Assembly: GCA_009697495.1 (NCBI GenBank)
Contig: SHUN01000177.1
Span: 1-6,380, forward strand
Direction: 5' to 3'
Length of the DNA: 6,380 bases
Origin: Bryobacterales bacterium
Lineage (GTDB): Bacteria > Acidobacteriota > Terriglobia > Bryobacterales > Bryobacteraceae
Positions within the stretch are counted from its first letter, which is position 1, and each line of letters opens with the position of its first letter. The position numbers and the translations under genes were made by a program. Positions 1 to 5,358 of the stretch are shown piece by piece. Below the pieces are notes generated by a model. That model saw only the letters and a list, made by a program, of their open reading frames with translations, did no database searches and was not told where the DNA came from.

Positions 1-3
1 AGT

Positions 4-1164
4 ATGTTTAAGCGCATCATCTGGATTGTTTTGGACAGCGTGGGGATTGGGGAGATGCCGGACGCGGCGGCGTATGGGGACGCGGGGAGTGACACGCTGG
101 GGAATATTGCCCGGGCGCGAGCGTTGCGGCTGCCTAATTTTTCACGGCTGGGATTGGCGAATATTCGGCCGTTGACGGGGCTGCCAGCGGAGGCTGCGCC
201 GATGGGGGCGTTTGGGAAATGCGCGTTGGCGTCACCGGGAAAGGATACGACAACGGGGCATTGGGAGATGGTTGGCATTCATTTGGAGAAGCCGTTTCCG
301 TTGTTTCCGAACGGGTTTCCGCGCGAGGTATTGTCGGTTTTTGAGGACCGGATCGGGCGGTCGACGATTGGGAATAAAGCCGCGTCGGGGACGGACATTC
401 TTCAGGAACTGGGCGAGGAGCATGTGCGGACGGGGTCGCCGATTGTTTATACGTCGGCGGACAGCGTGTTTCAGATTGCGGCGCATGAGGACGTGATTCC
501 GCTGTGGGAGCTTTACAAGATTTGCGAAACGGCGCGGGAGATTTTACGGGGTCCGTATGAAGTGGGGCGAGTGATCGCGCGGCCGTTTACGGGGGAGCCG
601 GGGGCGTTCACGCGGACATCGAACCGCCATGATTACGCGGTGCCGCCGCCGGCGGGAATGCTGCTGGACCAGTTAGCTTCGCGCCACGTGGCGGTGCATA
701 GCGTGGGGAAAATATTCGATGTGTTTTTGGGGCGGGGCGTGTCGGTTTACGACAGGACGAAGACGAATGCCGAGGGGATGCAAGTGACGCTGGAGGCGAT
801 GGATGTGACGCCAGCGGGGCTTATTTTCGTCAATCTGGTGGATTTCGATATGCTGTACGGGCATCGGAACGATGTCGAAGGGTATGCGCGGGCGTTGGAA
901 GAAGCGGATGCCTGGGTGCCATCGTTGCTGGCTGCGATGGATCGCGACGATCTGGTTATTTTTTGCGCCGATCATGGGTGCGACCCGACGACTGCATCGA
1001 CGGATCACAGCAGGGAATACACGCCGTTGTTGGCGTATTCGCCGTCGTGTAAGGGCGGGGTAAATTTGGGCACTCGCGCCACGTTGAGCGATATCGGACA
1101 AACGGTGGCTGAAAATTTCGGCGCCGTGATTACTAAGGGAACGAGTTTTTTAAGGGAATTATGA
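4..1164 (+). CDS. deoB: Phosphopentomutase (DeoB)
   Basis: The enzyme interconverts ribose 1-phosphate or deoxyribose 1-phosphate with the 5-phosphate, linking nucleoside salvage to the pentose phosphate pathway; it is cytosolic and Mn-dependent. The 386-residue product has the usual family length and looks complete. It belongs to the alkaline-phosphatase superfamily. The N-terminal motif VLDSVGIGEMPDA carries metal ligand Asp11. GKDTTTGHWE (79-88) holds the threonine that is phosphorylated, one of Thr82-84. The second metal cluster is clear: NLVDFDMLYGHR gives Asp282 and His287, CADHGCDPT gives Asp323 and His324, and TDHSREYTP gives His335, with the spacing known for the Bacillus enzyme. The cap domain falls between, roughly residues 95-215. 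The start is 4 bases into the window, so its ribosome binding site and promoter are not visible. The stop overlaps the tpiA start by four bases (ATGA), implying co-transcription and coupled translation. No defect seen. Confidence 0.97.
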   Translation: MFKRIIWIVLDSVGIGEMPDAAAYGDAGSDTLGNIARARALRLPNFSRLGLANIRPLTGLPAEAAPMGAFGKCALASPGKDTTTGHWEMVGIHLEKPFPLFPNGFPREVLSVFEDRIGRSTIGNKAASGTDILQELGEEHVRTGSPIVYTSADSVFQIAAHEDVIPLWELYKICETAREILRGPYEVGRVIARPFTGEPGAFTRTSNRHDYAVPPPAGMLLDQLASRHVAVHSVGKIFDVFLGRGVSVYDRTKTNAEGMQVTLEAMDVTPAGLIFVNLVDFDMLYGHRNDVEGYARALEEADAWVPSLLAAMDRDDLVIFCADHGCDPTTASTDHSREYTPLLAYSPSCKGGVNLGTRATLSDIGQTVAENFGAVITKGTSFLREL

Positions 1165-1910
1165 GAACACCGCTAATGGCCGGCAATTGGAAGATGTACA
1201 AGACACCGGCGGAGACGAAAGCATTTTTTGACGCTTTTCTGCCGCTGGTGGCGGAATCGAAGCACTGTGAAGTGGCGATCTGCCCGCCGTTTGTGAACAT
1301 TCACGCGGCGGTGTGGGAGGCGCGGGGGACGCGGGTTGGCGTGGGCGCGCAGAACCTGTATTGGAAGAATGAAGGCGCGTTTACGGGGGAGATTTCGGGA
1401 CCGATGATTAAGGCCTCCGGGGCTGAGTGGGTGATCATCGGCCACAGCGAGCGGCGGCAATTTTTCGGAGAGACCGACGCGACGGTTTTGGAACGGACGA
1501 AGGCGGCGCTGGCTTGCGGGCTGCGGCCGATTGTGTGCGTTGGGGAGCGCTTGGAAGAGCGGGAAGCGGGACGGACGGAGGCGGTGCTGGCGGAGCAGTT
1601 CGCGGGCGGGATTGCGCCGTTGGATGCCGCGTCATTCGCCAAAATTGTGATTGCGTATGAGCCTGTTTGGGCGATTGGGACGGGGAAGACGGCGACGCCG
1701 GATATGGCGGCGGATGCGCACCGTGCGTTGCGAGCTTTGGTGATTGCGAAGTACGGCGCAGAGGCCGGGGCGGCGGTGCGGATTCTTTATGGCGGCAGCG
1801 TGAAGCCCGATAATGTGAAGGGTCTAATGGCGCAGCCGGAGATTGACGGGGCGCTGGTGGGCGGGGCGAGTTTGGACGCTGGGTCGTTTGCTTCGATTGT
1901 GAATTTCTAA
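1161..1910 (+). CDS. tpiA: Triosephosphate isomerase
   Basis: The enzyme interconverts dihydroxyacetone phosphate and glyceraldehyde 3-phosphate in glycolysis and gluconeogenesis, as a cytosolic TIM-barrel dimer. The 249-residue product is full length. All catalytic landmarks are present: AGNWKM gives Asn9 and Lys11, IIGHSERR gives His95, and AYEPVWAIGTGKTA gives the catalytic base Glu167 followed by the mobile loop 6. The phosphate-binding motifs YGGSVKPDN (210-218) and LVGGASL (232-238) lie near the C-terminus. The ATG overlaps the deoB stop. AAGGGA at 1152-1157 is a ribosome binding site with a rather short 3-base spacer, so translation is probably coupled to deoB. The downstream neighbour is a convergent gene. 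The gapA, pgk and secG genes often found with tpiA are not on the downstream side; what lies upstream of deoB is unseen. Confidence 0.98.
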   Translation: MRTPLMAGNWKMYKTPAETKAFFDAFLPLVAESKHCEVAICPPFVNIHAAVWEARGTRVGVGAQNLYWKNEGAFTGEISGPMIKASGAEWVIIGHSERRQFFGETDATVLERTKAALACGLRPIVCVGERLEEREAGRTEAVLAEQFAGGIAPLDAASFAKIVIAYEPVWAIGTGKTATPDMAADAHRALRALVIAKYGAEAGAAVRILYGGSVKPDNVKGLMAQPEIDGALVGGASLDAGSFASIVNF

Positions 1911-1918
1911 GAGTGGTA

Positions 1919-2263
1919 CTACTGGTTGGCGCGCGCGGTCCGGCTAGAGAAAACGAGCGTAACCGCGTCCGCCTCCAGTTCAACTTTCAACTGGTCCTTG
2001 TCGGCGGTCGTATACCACACGGTTTCGACCAACTTGGAATCTCGAATCCCGGTGCTACGCATCCTCGGTTCGCCGCAGCGGGAAAACAGATCCTTGCGGC
2101 TCAATCCGACCGTCACCATGGAAGCATCGATCGGCGGGGGCACGTAGGGCTTGCTCGCGGCACCCTTCGCGCCAGTTGCCGCGCCGACGCTTTCTCCAGT
2201 AAGAACCGCAGACTCGACGGCAGCCTGCCCGAAAGCAGCCACACGGCACGTTAAGAAAACCAC
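1919..2263 (-). CDS. Small probable exported protein with BamE/SmpA-like stretch
   Basis: Exact function unknown. From the GTG at 2263 the product is 114 residues. The N-terminus is weakly hydrophobic (VFLTCRVAAFGQA), like the tail end of a signal peptide. A low-complexity Ala/Gly/Pro linker follows (about 20-47), then a compact domain at about 49-105. Its pattern, VGLSRKDLFSRCGEP, then LVETVWYTTADK, then LKVELEADAVTLV, recalls the BamE/SmpA-OmlA fold (a turn with G-x-P, an aromatic W-Y strand, then a strand ending in V). That is inference from pattern only. The start is uncertain: no ribosome binding site sits at normal distance from this GTG, and an in-frame TAA lies 21-23 bases upstream. 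A second frame opening with TTG at 2297 could supply a better signal peptide if one indel existed. The alternative plus-strand frame here is arginine-rich and unconvincing. It converges on tpiA, with 8 bases between the stops. Confidence 0.6.
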   Translation of the reverse strand: MVFLTCRVAAFGQAAVESAVLTGESVGAATGAKGAASKPYVPPPIDASMVTVGLSRKDLFSRCGEPRMRSTGIRDSKLVETVWYTTADKDQLKVELEADAVTLVFSSRTARANQ

Positions 2264-2585
2264 AAGAAATACTTCGTGCGATTACTCCAGCAGTCAAGAC
2301 GTCTCAACCGGATCGTATCACTCGCTCCATTACTTAGCGTGCGTGAAAACGGCAACCTACTTCGTCCGATGGATGGCGCTGATGTAACGACTGAGACGAT
2401 CAAATGACTTATGCGACGGGTCCCTGACAACACCCGTGTTTCCGCGAGGACAGTGTCGACCGGCCGACCTTCGATGATGCCGCGGGACCAAGGGCAGTGC
2501 CGGCTCATGGCTGATCGCATCCTCTTCCGGCAAAAAGCGGCGCGGGGCTTCTGGATGCGTCGTTCCGTACCGATGCCGGATCGAA
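2264..2585. other. Gene-free divergent intergenic region
   Basis: This stretch separates the minus-strand small gene from the plus-strand propeller gene. Several reading frames of 68-120 codons cross it on both strands, but they overlap each other, are arginine-rich, match no family I recognise and lack ribosome binding sites, so I treat them as chance frames in GC-rich DNA. The visible content is a possible promoter for each flanking gene. A decayed gene that I fail to recognise cannot be excluded. Confidence 0.5.
2312..2320 (-). promoter_or_regulatory. Possible extended -10 promoter for the minus-strand small gene
   Basis: On the minus strand the string TGATACGAT combines a TG extension with a 4-of-6 match to TATAAT. 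It lies about 50 bases upstream of the GTG start at 2263 and just upstream of the alternative TTG at 2297. No good -35 hexamer is present at 17 bases, so this is a weak call from position and motif only. Confidence 0.25.
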
Positions 2586-2591
2586 TACAAT
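2586..2591 (+). promoter_or_regulatory. Likely -10 element of the propeller gene
   Basis: TACAAT matches the TATAAT consensus at five of six positions and lies 22 bases before the ATG at 2614. The predicted transcript would start near 2598, giving a short leader that contains the ribosome binding site. The -35 region around 2563-2568 (TTCCGT) matches poorly, so an activator or a non-sigma70 contact may be needed. Confidence 0.45.
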
Positions 2592-2602
2592 CGAGAGCGG
2601 AC

Positions 2603-2608
2603 AGGGGA
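2603..2608 (+). promoter_or_regulatory. Ribosome binding site of the propeller gene
   Basis: AGGGGA, with a 5-base spacer to the ATG at 2614, is a good Shine-Dalgarno match. It fixes the start codon and places the twin-arginine sequence at the extreme N-terminus. Confidence 0.7.
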
Positions 2609-2613
2609 TTCAT

Positions 2614-3705
2614 ATGACCACCAGACGAAGCATTTTAGCCACTCTCATCGGGGGGGCGATTCTAGCCGCCGCCGCCGCGGAGAAGCACCTACTCTATGCC
2701 GCCACTCCGGGGATCCGCAATTACGTGGAGTACGGCGGCGTCGGCGTGATTGTCTTCGACATCGACAACGGGCACCGGTTCGTGAAGCGTATTCCGACTT
2801 GGGACGTGCCGGAAGGCAAGCAACCGGAAAACGTCAAGGGCATCGAAGCCAGCGCGCGGACGGGGAAGCTATACGTCAGCACCATCAAGCGGCTGGCCTG
2901 CATCGATCTGAAGACCGAGAAGATGGAATGGGATAAGGAACTTCCCGGCGGATGCGACCGCATGGCGCTTTCGCCCGACGGCAAGATTATCTACGCTCCG
3001 TCATTTGAAGGGCCGCACTGGAATGTGGTCAATGCGATGACGGGGGCGATCATCACAACCATCGTCAACAACGCGGCGGCCCACAACACGGTTTATTCGC
3101 CGGATGGGAAAGAAGTCTATATGGCCGGTTTGAAATCTCCGAACCTGTCGATTGCCGACACGAAGACGCATAAGGTGGTGAAGACCGTGGGCCCGTTCAG
3201 CCAGTCCATCCGGCCGTTTACGATCAACGGCAGCCAGACGCTTTGTTTCGTGAATGTGAATAGTTTGCTGGGGTTCGAGGTTGGGGACATGCGAACGGGT
3301 AAGATGCTTCATCGGGTGGAGGTTCAGGGGTACAAGATGGGGCCCGTCAAGCGCCACGGCTGTCCCAGCCACGGCATTGCGTTGACGCCGGACGAGAAGG
3401 AACTCTGGATTGCGGATGGGGCCAATAGCATGTTGCACATCTTCGATGCGACCGTGATGCCGCCGAAACAGATTACTAGTTTGAAGGTGCGCGACCAGCC
3501 AGGGTGGATCACCTTCAGCATTGACGGACGGCTGACGTATTCCTCCACGGGCGAAGTATTCGACACGAGTAGCAAGAAGTTGATCGCAAGTTTGGAAGAT
3601 GAAAAGGGCCGGCAGGTGGGAAGCGAAAAAGTATTGGAAATCGTGTTTAAGGACGGGAAGGCGGTTCGCGCCGGGGACCAGTTCGGGATTGGCGCGAAAC
3701 GGTAG
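2614..3705 (+). CDS. Exported YVTN/YncE-like beta-propeller protein with Tat-like signal
   Basis: The 363-residue product opens with TTRRSILAT, a twin-arginine motif, followed by a hydrophobic Leu/Ile/Ala stretch (7-22). Cleavage is plausible near Ala22, so export by Tat, or otherwise Sec, is expected. The rest is built of blade-like repeats of about 40-45 residues. Each is centred on an x-SPDGK-x-hydrophobic-Y strand turn: MALSPDGKIIYAPS (117-130), TVYSPDGKEVYMAG (159-172), PFTINGSQTLCFVN (201-214), IALTPDEKELWIAD (255-268) and ITFSIDGRLTYSST (299-312). This is the pattern of the YVTN-repeat/YncE seven-bladed propellers, numerous in Acidobacteria. The ligand is unknown. GPVKRHGCPSHGIA (243-256) carries two His and a Cys that could sit at a blade entrance, but no catalytic role can be claimed. 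It appears to be a single-gene unit with its own promoter; no T-rich terminator was seen after the stop. Confidence 0.85.
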   Translation: MTTRRSILATLIGGAILAAAAAEKHLLYAATPGIRNYVEYGGVGVIVFDIDNGHRFVKRIPTWDVPEGKQPENVKGIEASARTGKLYVSTIKRLACIDLKTEKMEWDKELPGGCDRMALSPDGKIIYAPSFEGPHWNVVNAMTGAIITTIVNNAAAHNTVYSPDGKEVYMAGLKSPNLSIADTKTHKVVKTVGPFSQSIRPFTINGSQTLCFVNVNSLLGFEVGDMRTGKMLHRVEVQGYKMGPVKRHGCPSHGIALTPDEKELWIADGANSMLHIFDATVMPPKQITSLKVRDQPGWITFSIDGRLTYSSTGEVFDTSSKKLIASLEDEKGRQVGSEKVLEIVFKDGKAVRAGDQFGIGAKR

Positions 3706-3716
3706 AGGAGGCCGCA

Positions 3717-3989
3717 GTGGCGTTCTGTGCGCCGCGACGCCTCATTGAGCAGCCGGATTTCGGGCAGACGTTCGCCTGGCCGGATCGCTGTTTGAGACGC
3801 GCCGAACAAGCGCCGGCGGCGGACCCTGCGCCAACTCCAAATTCAGACCCGTCGCAGATTAGCTTATTGAAAGCCAAAAATGGTCTCGACAATGGGGTCC
3901 ACTTTAGCCTGCCGAGTGACATCCTTGGTCAAACGGGAAGGCCCCTCACAGTCGCTGGCCAATCCACTGCGCAGTGGGAGGAGCGGTGA
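3717..3989 (+). CDS. Doubtful 90-residue reading frame behind a strong ribosome binding site
   Basis: A GTG codon at 3717 is preceded by GAGGAGG at 3705-3711, an almost ideal Shine-Dalgarno at 5 bases, right after the propeller stop codon. The predicted 90-residue product (opening MAFCAPRRLIEQPDF) is polar, with an Ala/Pro-rich middle, no signal peptide, no membrane segment and no domain I recognise. It ends in QSTAQWEER. A minus-strand frame of similar length covers much of the same DNA and is equally unremarkable. The ribosome binding site and the tight spacing argue for translation. The lack of any family resemblance and the neighbouring gene debris argue against. I regard it as possible but unproven, perhaps the 5' remnant of a lost gene. 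Confidence 0.2.
   Translation: MAFCAPRRLIEQPDFGQTFAWPDRCLRRAEQAPAADPAPTPNSDPSQISLLKAKNGLDNGVHFSLPSDILGQTGRPLTVAGQSTAQWEER
3964..3977. repeat. 14-bp perfect palindrome
   Basis: CCACTGCGCAGTGG is a perfect palindrome without a spacer. It lies about 50 bases before the permease remnant and inside the end of the doubtful 90-residue frame. It could be an operator-type site or a remnant of a mobile-element end, or simply chance. No second copy was seen in the window. Confidence 0.3.
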
Positions 3990-4026
3990 CATTGAATTGG
4001 AGGATTCGCCGATCAACCGGCGCCAT

Positions 4027-4116
4027 CGTCTGTCAGCGATTGGGCTGGCTGGATTGGCGGGCTACACTGTGGCTCAGCGAACGCGGGAACTTGGAGCTCG
4101 TCCGGGCTATTCTTGA
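4027..4116 (+). pseudogene. Fragment of an acidobacterial duplicated orphan permease (ADOP, MacB/FtsX-like)
   Basis: A plus-strand frame of about 28 codons reads RLSAIGLAGLAGYTVAQR and continues TRELGARPG before a TGA. This closely follows the hallmark of the last FtsX-type permease domain of ADOP/MacB proteins. There a membrane helix of the form AIGLYGLLAYTVAQRT runs into REIGIRMALGA, the coupling-helix region that contacts the ABC ATPase. Here the helix, the VAQRTRELG core and the ARPG that normally follows are all recognisable. About five residues (IRMALG) appear deleted between RELG and ARPG, and the stop falls three codons on. Intact ADOPs are roughly 800 residues, so this is a scrap of under 5 percent. 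No upstream domain is visible. The TIGR03437 remnant begins on the opposite strand right at its end. Confidence 0.6.
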
Positions 4117-4649
4117 TGCGATGTGCCGTCCGATTGCGTCTGGGTTTGTTTGCGGGGCGGTGGGTGGCGAGGGCGTCGCCAGGATTTTTCTCAGCGGGTT
4201 GCCGGGCGAAGCTTGGACTGCGCCCAGTCCCGTGCAGTAAATCGAAATGAACTCGCCGCGACGCGCCGCTCGCGAGCCCGCAAATTCTCTCTCGTGTTCC
4301 ACGATCGTCGCCGAATTCGCAATCAACACCGCACCTCGCCCCAAAGGGATGACCGCAAAAATCCGGGGCCCGGCATCGGTGATCGAAAACCGTACTGTGT
4401 TGCTGGTGACGCCGTAGACCGTCGCGTTCGCGGTGGCGGCTGGCGGGGCGCGATGATCCCATTCATCCGAAAAACCACGGCATTCAGATTCGTGCCAAAG
4501 TTCCGCCCAAACGCGGAAGCGATTGAGCCGCGTGCAAGCGGTGTAGCCGTAAAGGTCGGGCCGTTGCCGATTCCGTTCTCATTGAGAATAACCGTTTGCG
4601 CGAAAGCTCCGGCGTGGAGCGGCAGTGCGCTCAGAACGATCCGAGGCAT
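4117..4649 (-). pseudogene. Broken Solibacter C-terminal-domain protein (TIGR03437 type)
   Basis: The minus strand starts at an ATG at 4647-4649. It encodes a short signal peptide (MPRIVLSALPLHAGAFAQ), then TVILNENGIGNGPTFTATP, then ARGSIASAFGRNFGTNLNAVVF and RMNGIIAP, to about 4444. The frame then shifts. In the new frame it continues AATANATVYGVTSNTVRFSI, then GRGAVLIANSATIV (from about 4341) and RRGEFISIYCTGLGAVQ (to about 4213). The last two motifs are signatures of the TIGR03437 domain, which is abundant in Solibacter and usually sits at the C-terminus of secreted proteins of unknown role. Compared with the family pattern, the middle strand (normally like QVNLQIPWEL) seems deleted near 4425. 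The final segment (TIGG...YQVN) decays below about 4200. The two pieces are out of frame by one base, so no intact product is made. AAAGG lies 13-17 bases before the ATG, a weak ribosome binding site. Confidence 0.7.
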
Positions 4650-5028
4650 GGCAGTAGTCTTGCCTTTCAATCGAACCGTTGCGCGGCGTCCGTACCCTCT
4701 TGGAAGCCGCCTCACTGGGCGGCTACGATTTAGCGCGCCAACCGTGGTGGGCTCAAACGGAGACGCGAAGGGCTTCGAAAGACTACGCCGACGCGGAGGA
4801 CGATGCCGTCAAGCAACTGGCACCCAAATGAGAAGAGGAAAACAGTTTGGCTCCCCAAGGCGTACACACGGCGTTTCGGCGGAATTTAACGGGGCACAGA
4901 GAACGGCTACCGACGTCATTGGAGCAGCGGGGACCAAATTCGGAAAGTGTTCGATTCGTGTAGATTTCCTCGCTCGTGTCAGGGGTGCGCGCTCCCGCCG
5001 GCGGACCCGAAAGCTAACTTTTTTATTT
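4650..5028. other. Stretch without recognisable gene between the pseudogene and the IS element
   Basis: A plus-strand frame from 4123 runs uninterrupted to 5031. It is antisense to the TIGR03437 remnant and arginine-rich, and shows no domain. A short piece around 4745-4830 in another plus frame (DYADAEDDAVKQLAPK, then a stop) has protein-like composition but is too short to assign. The part from 4977 (TGTCAGGG) onward could already belong to the insertion sequence if its true tip lies there. Otherwise I see nothing here except the hairpin at 4705-4724. Confidence 0.45.
4705..4724. repeat. 7-bp stem-loop upstream of the pseudogene
   Basis: AGCCGCC (4705-4711) pairs with GGCGGCT (4718-4724) around a 6-base loop. 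A GC-rich stem followed on the plus strand by a short, interrupted T stretch could be a weak terminator. On the minus strand it lies about 55 bases before the pseudogene start. Function is unproven. Confidence 0.3.
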
Positions 5029-5041
5029 TGAGGGTGGGGAC

Positions 5042-5077
5042 TTTTCGACCGGAGCTTTGGGGATTTTTCGATCGGAG
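5042..5077 (+). repeat. Outer pair of IS21 left-end repeats
   Basis: TTTTCGACCGGAG (5042-5054) and TTTTCGATCGGAG (5065-5077) differ at one base and start exactly 23 bases apart. A shorter third copy, TTTTCGACCG, occurs at 5227-5236 inside the inner array. They are probably IstA contact sites near the element's end. A TTGACA at 5078-5083 directly follows the second copy, without a matching -10. Confidence 0.75.
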
Positions 5078-5112
5078 TTGACACTTTCCGCTCCCGGACC
5101 GACCGGGTGGCG

Positions 5113-5269
5113 ATTCCGGTCCAAGCCGAACAGGATTCCGGGGTGAAAGCGAACAGCATTCCGGGCTGAAGGCGAACAGGATTCCGGAGGGAAGCCGAAC
5201 ATCGATTCCGGTCTGAAGCCGAACAGTTTTCGACCGATCCCGGAATCGTGTTCGACATGAGCCCGGAAT
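5113..5269 (+). repeat. Array of seven 23-bp repeats: five direct, two inverted
   Basis: Five head-to-tail units begin at 5113, 5135, 5158, 5181 and 5205 and are 22-24 bases long. Each starts ATTCCGG and carries a (T/G)GAAG-like centre followed by CGAAC, usually CGAACAG. Two further units follow on the opposite strand. One runs from 5269 to 5247 and matches the third direct unit at 19 of 23 positions. The other runs from 5246 to 5224, more diverged, overlapping the last direct unit by four bases. The 23-base period equals about 2.2 helical turns and is shared with the outer pair at 5042 and 5065. IS21-family ends are known to carry multiple repeats that bind the transposase. The number and the switch of orientation here are notable. 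Confidence 0.85.
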
Positions 5270-5311
5270 AGAAGATTTGGCGAAGTGCGCTGGACATCAC
5301 TCGGTAAGCGA

Positions 5312-5328
5312 CCCTCTCGAAGAGAGGG
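5312..5328 (+). promoter_or_regulatory. Leader hairpin upstream of istA
   Basis: CCCTCTC (5312-5318) and GAGAGGG (5322-5328) form a perfect 7-bp stem with a GAA loop, ending 18 bases before the istA ribosome binding site. It is probably part of the istA leader transcript. It could restrain translation or read-through from outside, as leader hairpins do in some other insertion sequences, but this is inference. No clear promoter for istA was found between the repeat array and this hairpin. Confidence 0.4.
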
Positions 5329-5346
5329 AGGGCCCGCTTGCCGGCC

Positions 5347-5352
5347 AGGAGA
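5347..5352 (+). promoter_or_regulatory. Ribosome binding site of istA
   Basis: AGGAGA with a 6-base spacer precedes the ATG at 5359. This is near-ideal and fixes the transposase start. Confidence 0.7.
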
Positions 5353-5358
5353 ACGTCC

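Noticed and set aside
673..1101. Minus-strand frame antisense to deoB
   Set aside because: Shadow of the strongly supported deoB coding sequence; composition rich in Arg/His/Gln and no motif.
1435..1983. Minus-strand 182-codon frame antisense to tpiA
   Set aside because: Pro/Ser/Arg-rich shadow of tpiA, whose catalytic residues are all intact on the plus strand.
2272..2297. Minus-strand TTGACT and AAGTAT with a 17-base spacer as a promoter for the small gene
   Set aside because: The -10 matches only three of six and would place the transcript start at or inside the GTG start codon region, leaving no leader.
2251..2613. Minus-strand 120-codon frame and overlapping plus-strand 68-codon frame in the gap before the propeller gene
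   Set aside because: Overlapping frames on both strands with high Arg/Ser content, no family resemblance and no ribosome binding site. The start of the minus frame overlaps the real propeller promoter region.
3647..3922. Minus-strand 91-codon frame after the propeller gene
   Set aside because: It overlaps the propeller 3' end, is Ser/Arg/Cys-rich, and shows no ribosome binding site or recognisable domain.
4123..5031. Plus-strand open frame of 302 codons
   Set aside because: It is antisense to clear TIGR03437 coding motifs over its first half, is arginine-rich, has no ribosome binding site at its ATG, no domain, and runs into the IS end.
5078..5083. TTGACA as the -35 box of an istA promoter
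   Set aside because: Perfect hexamer, but the bases 16-18 further on are GC-rich (GACCGG) with no -10 match. At most it could work in a junction with another sequence.
5113..5269. CRISPR-like array
   Set aside because: The units are contiguous, with no unique spacers, are partly inverted, and lie in an IS21 end; this is a terminal-repeat array.
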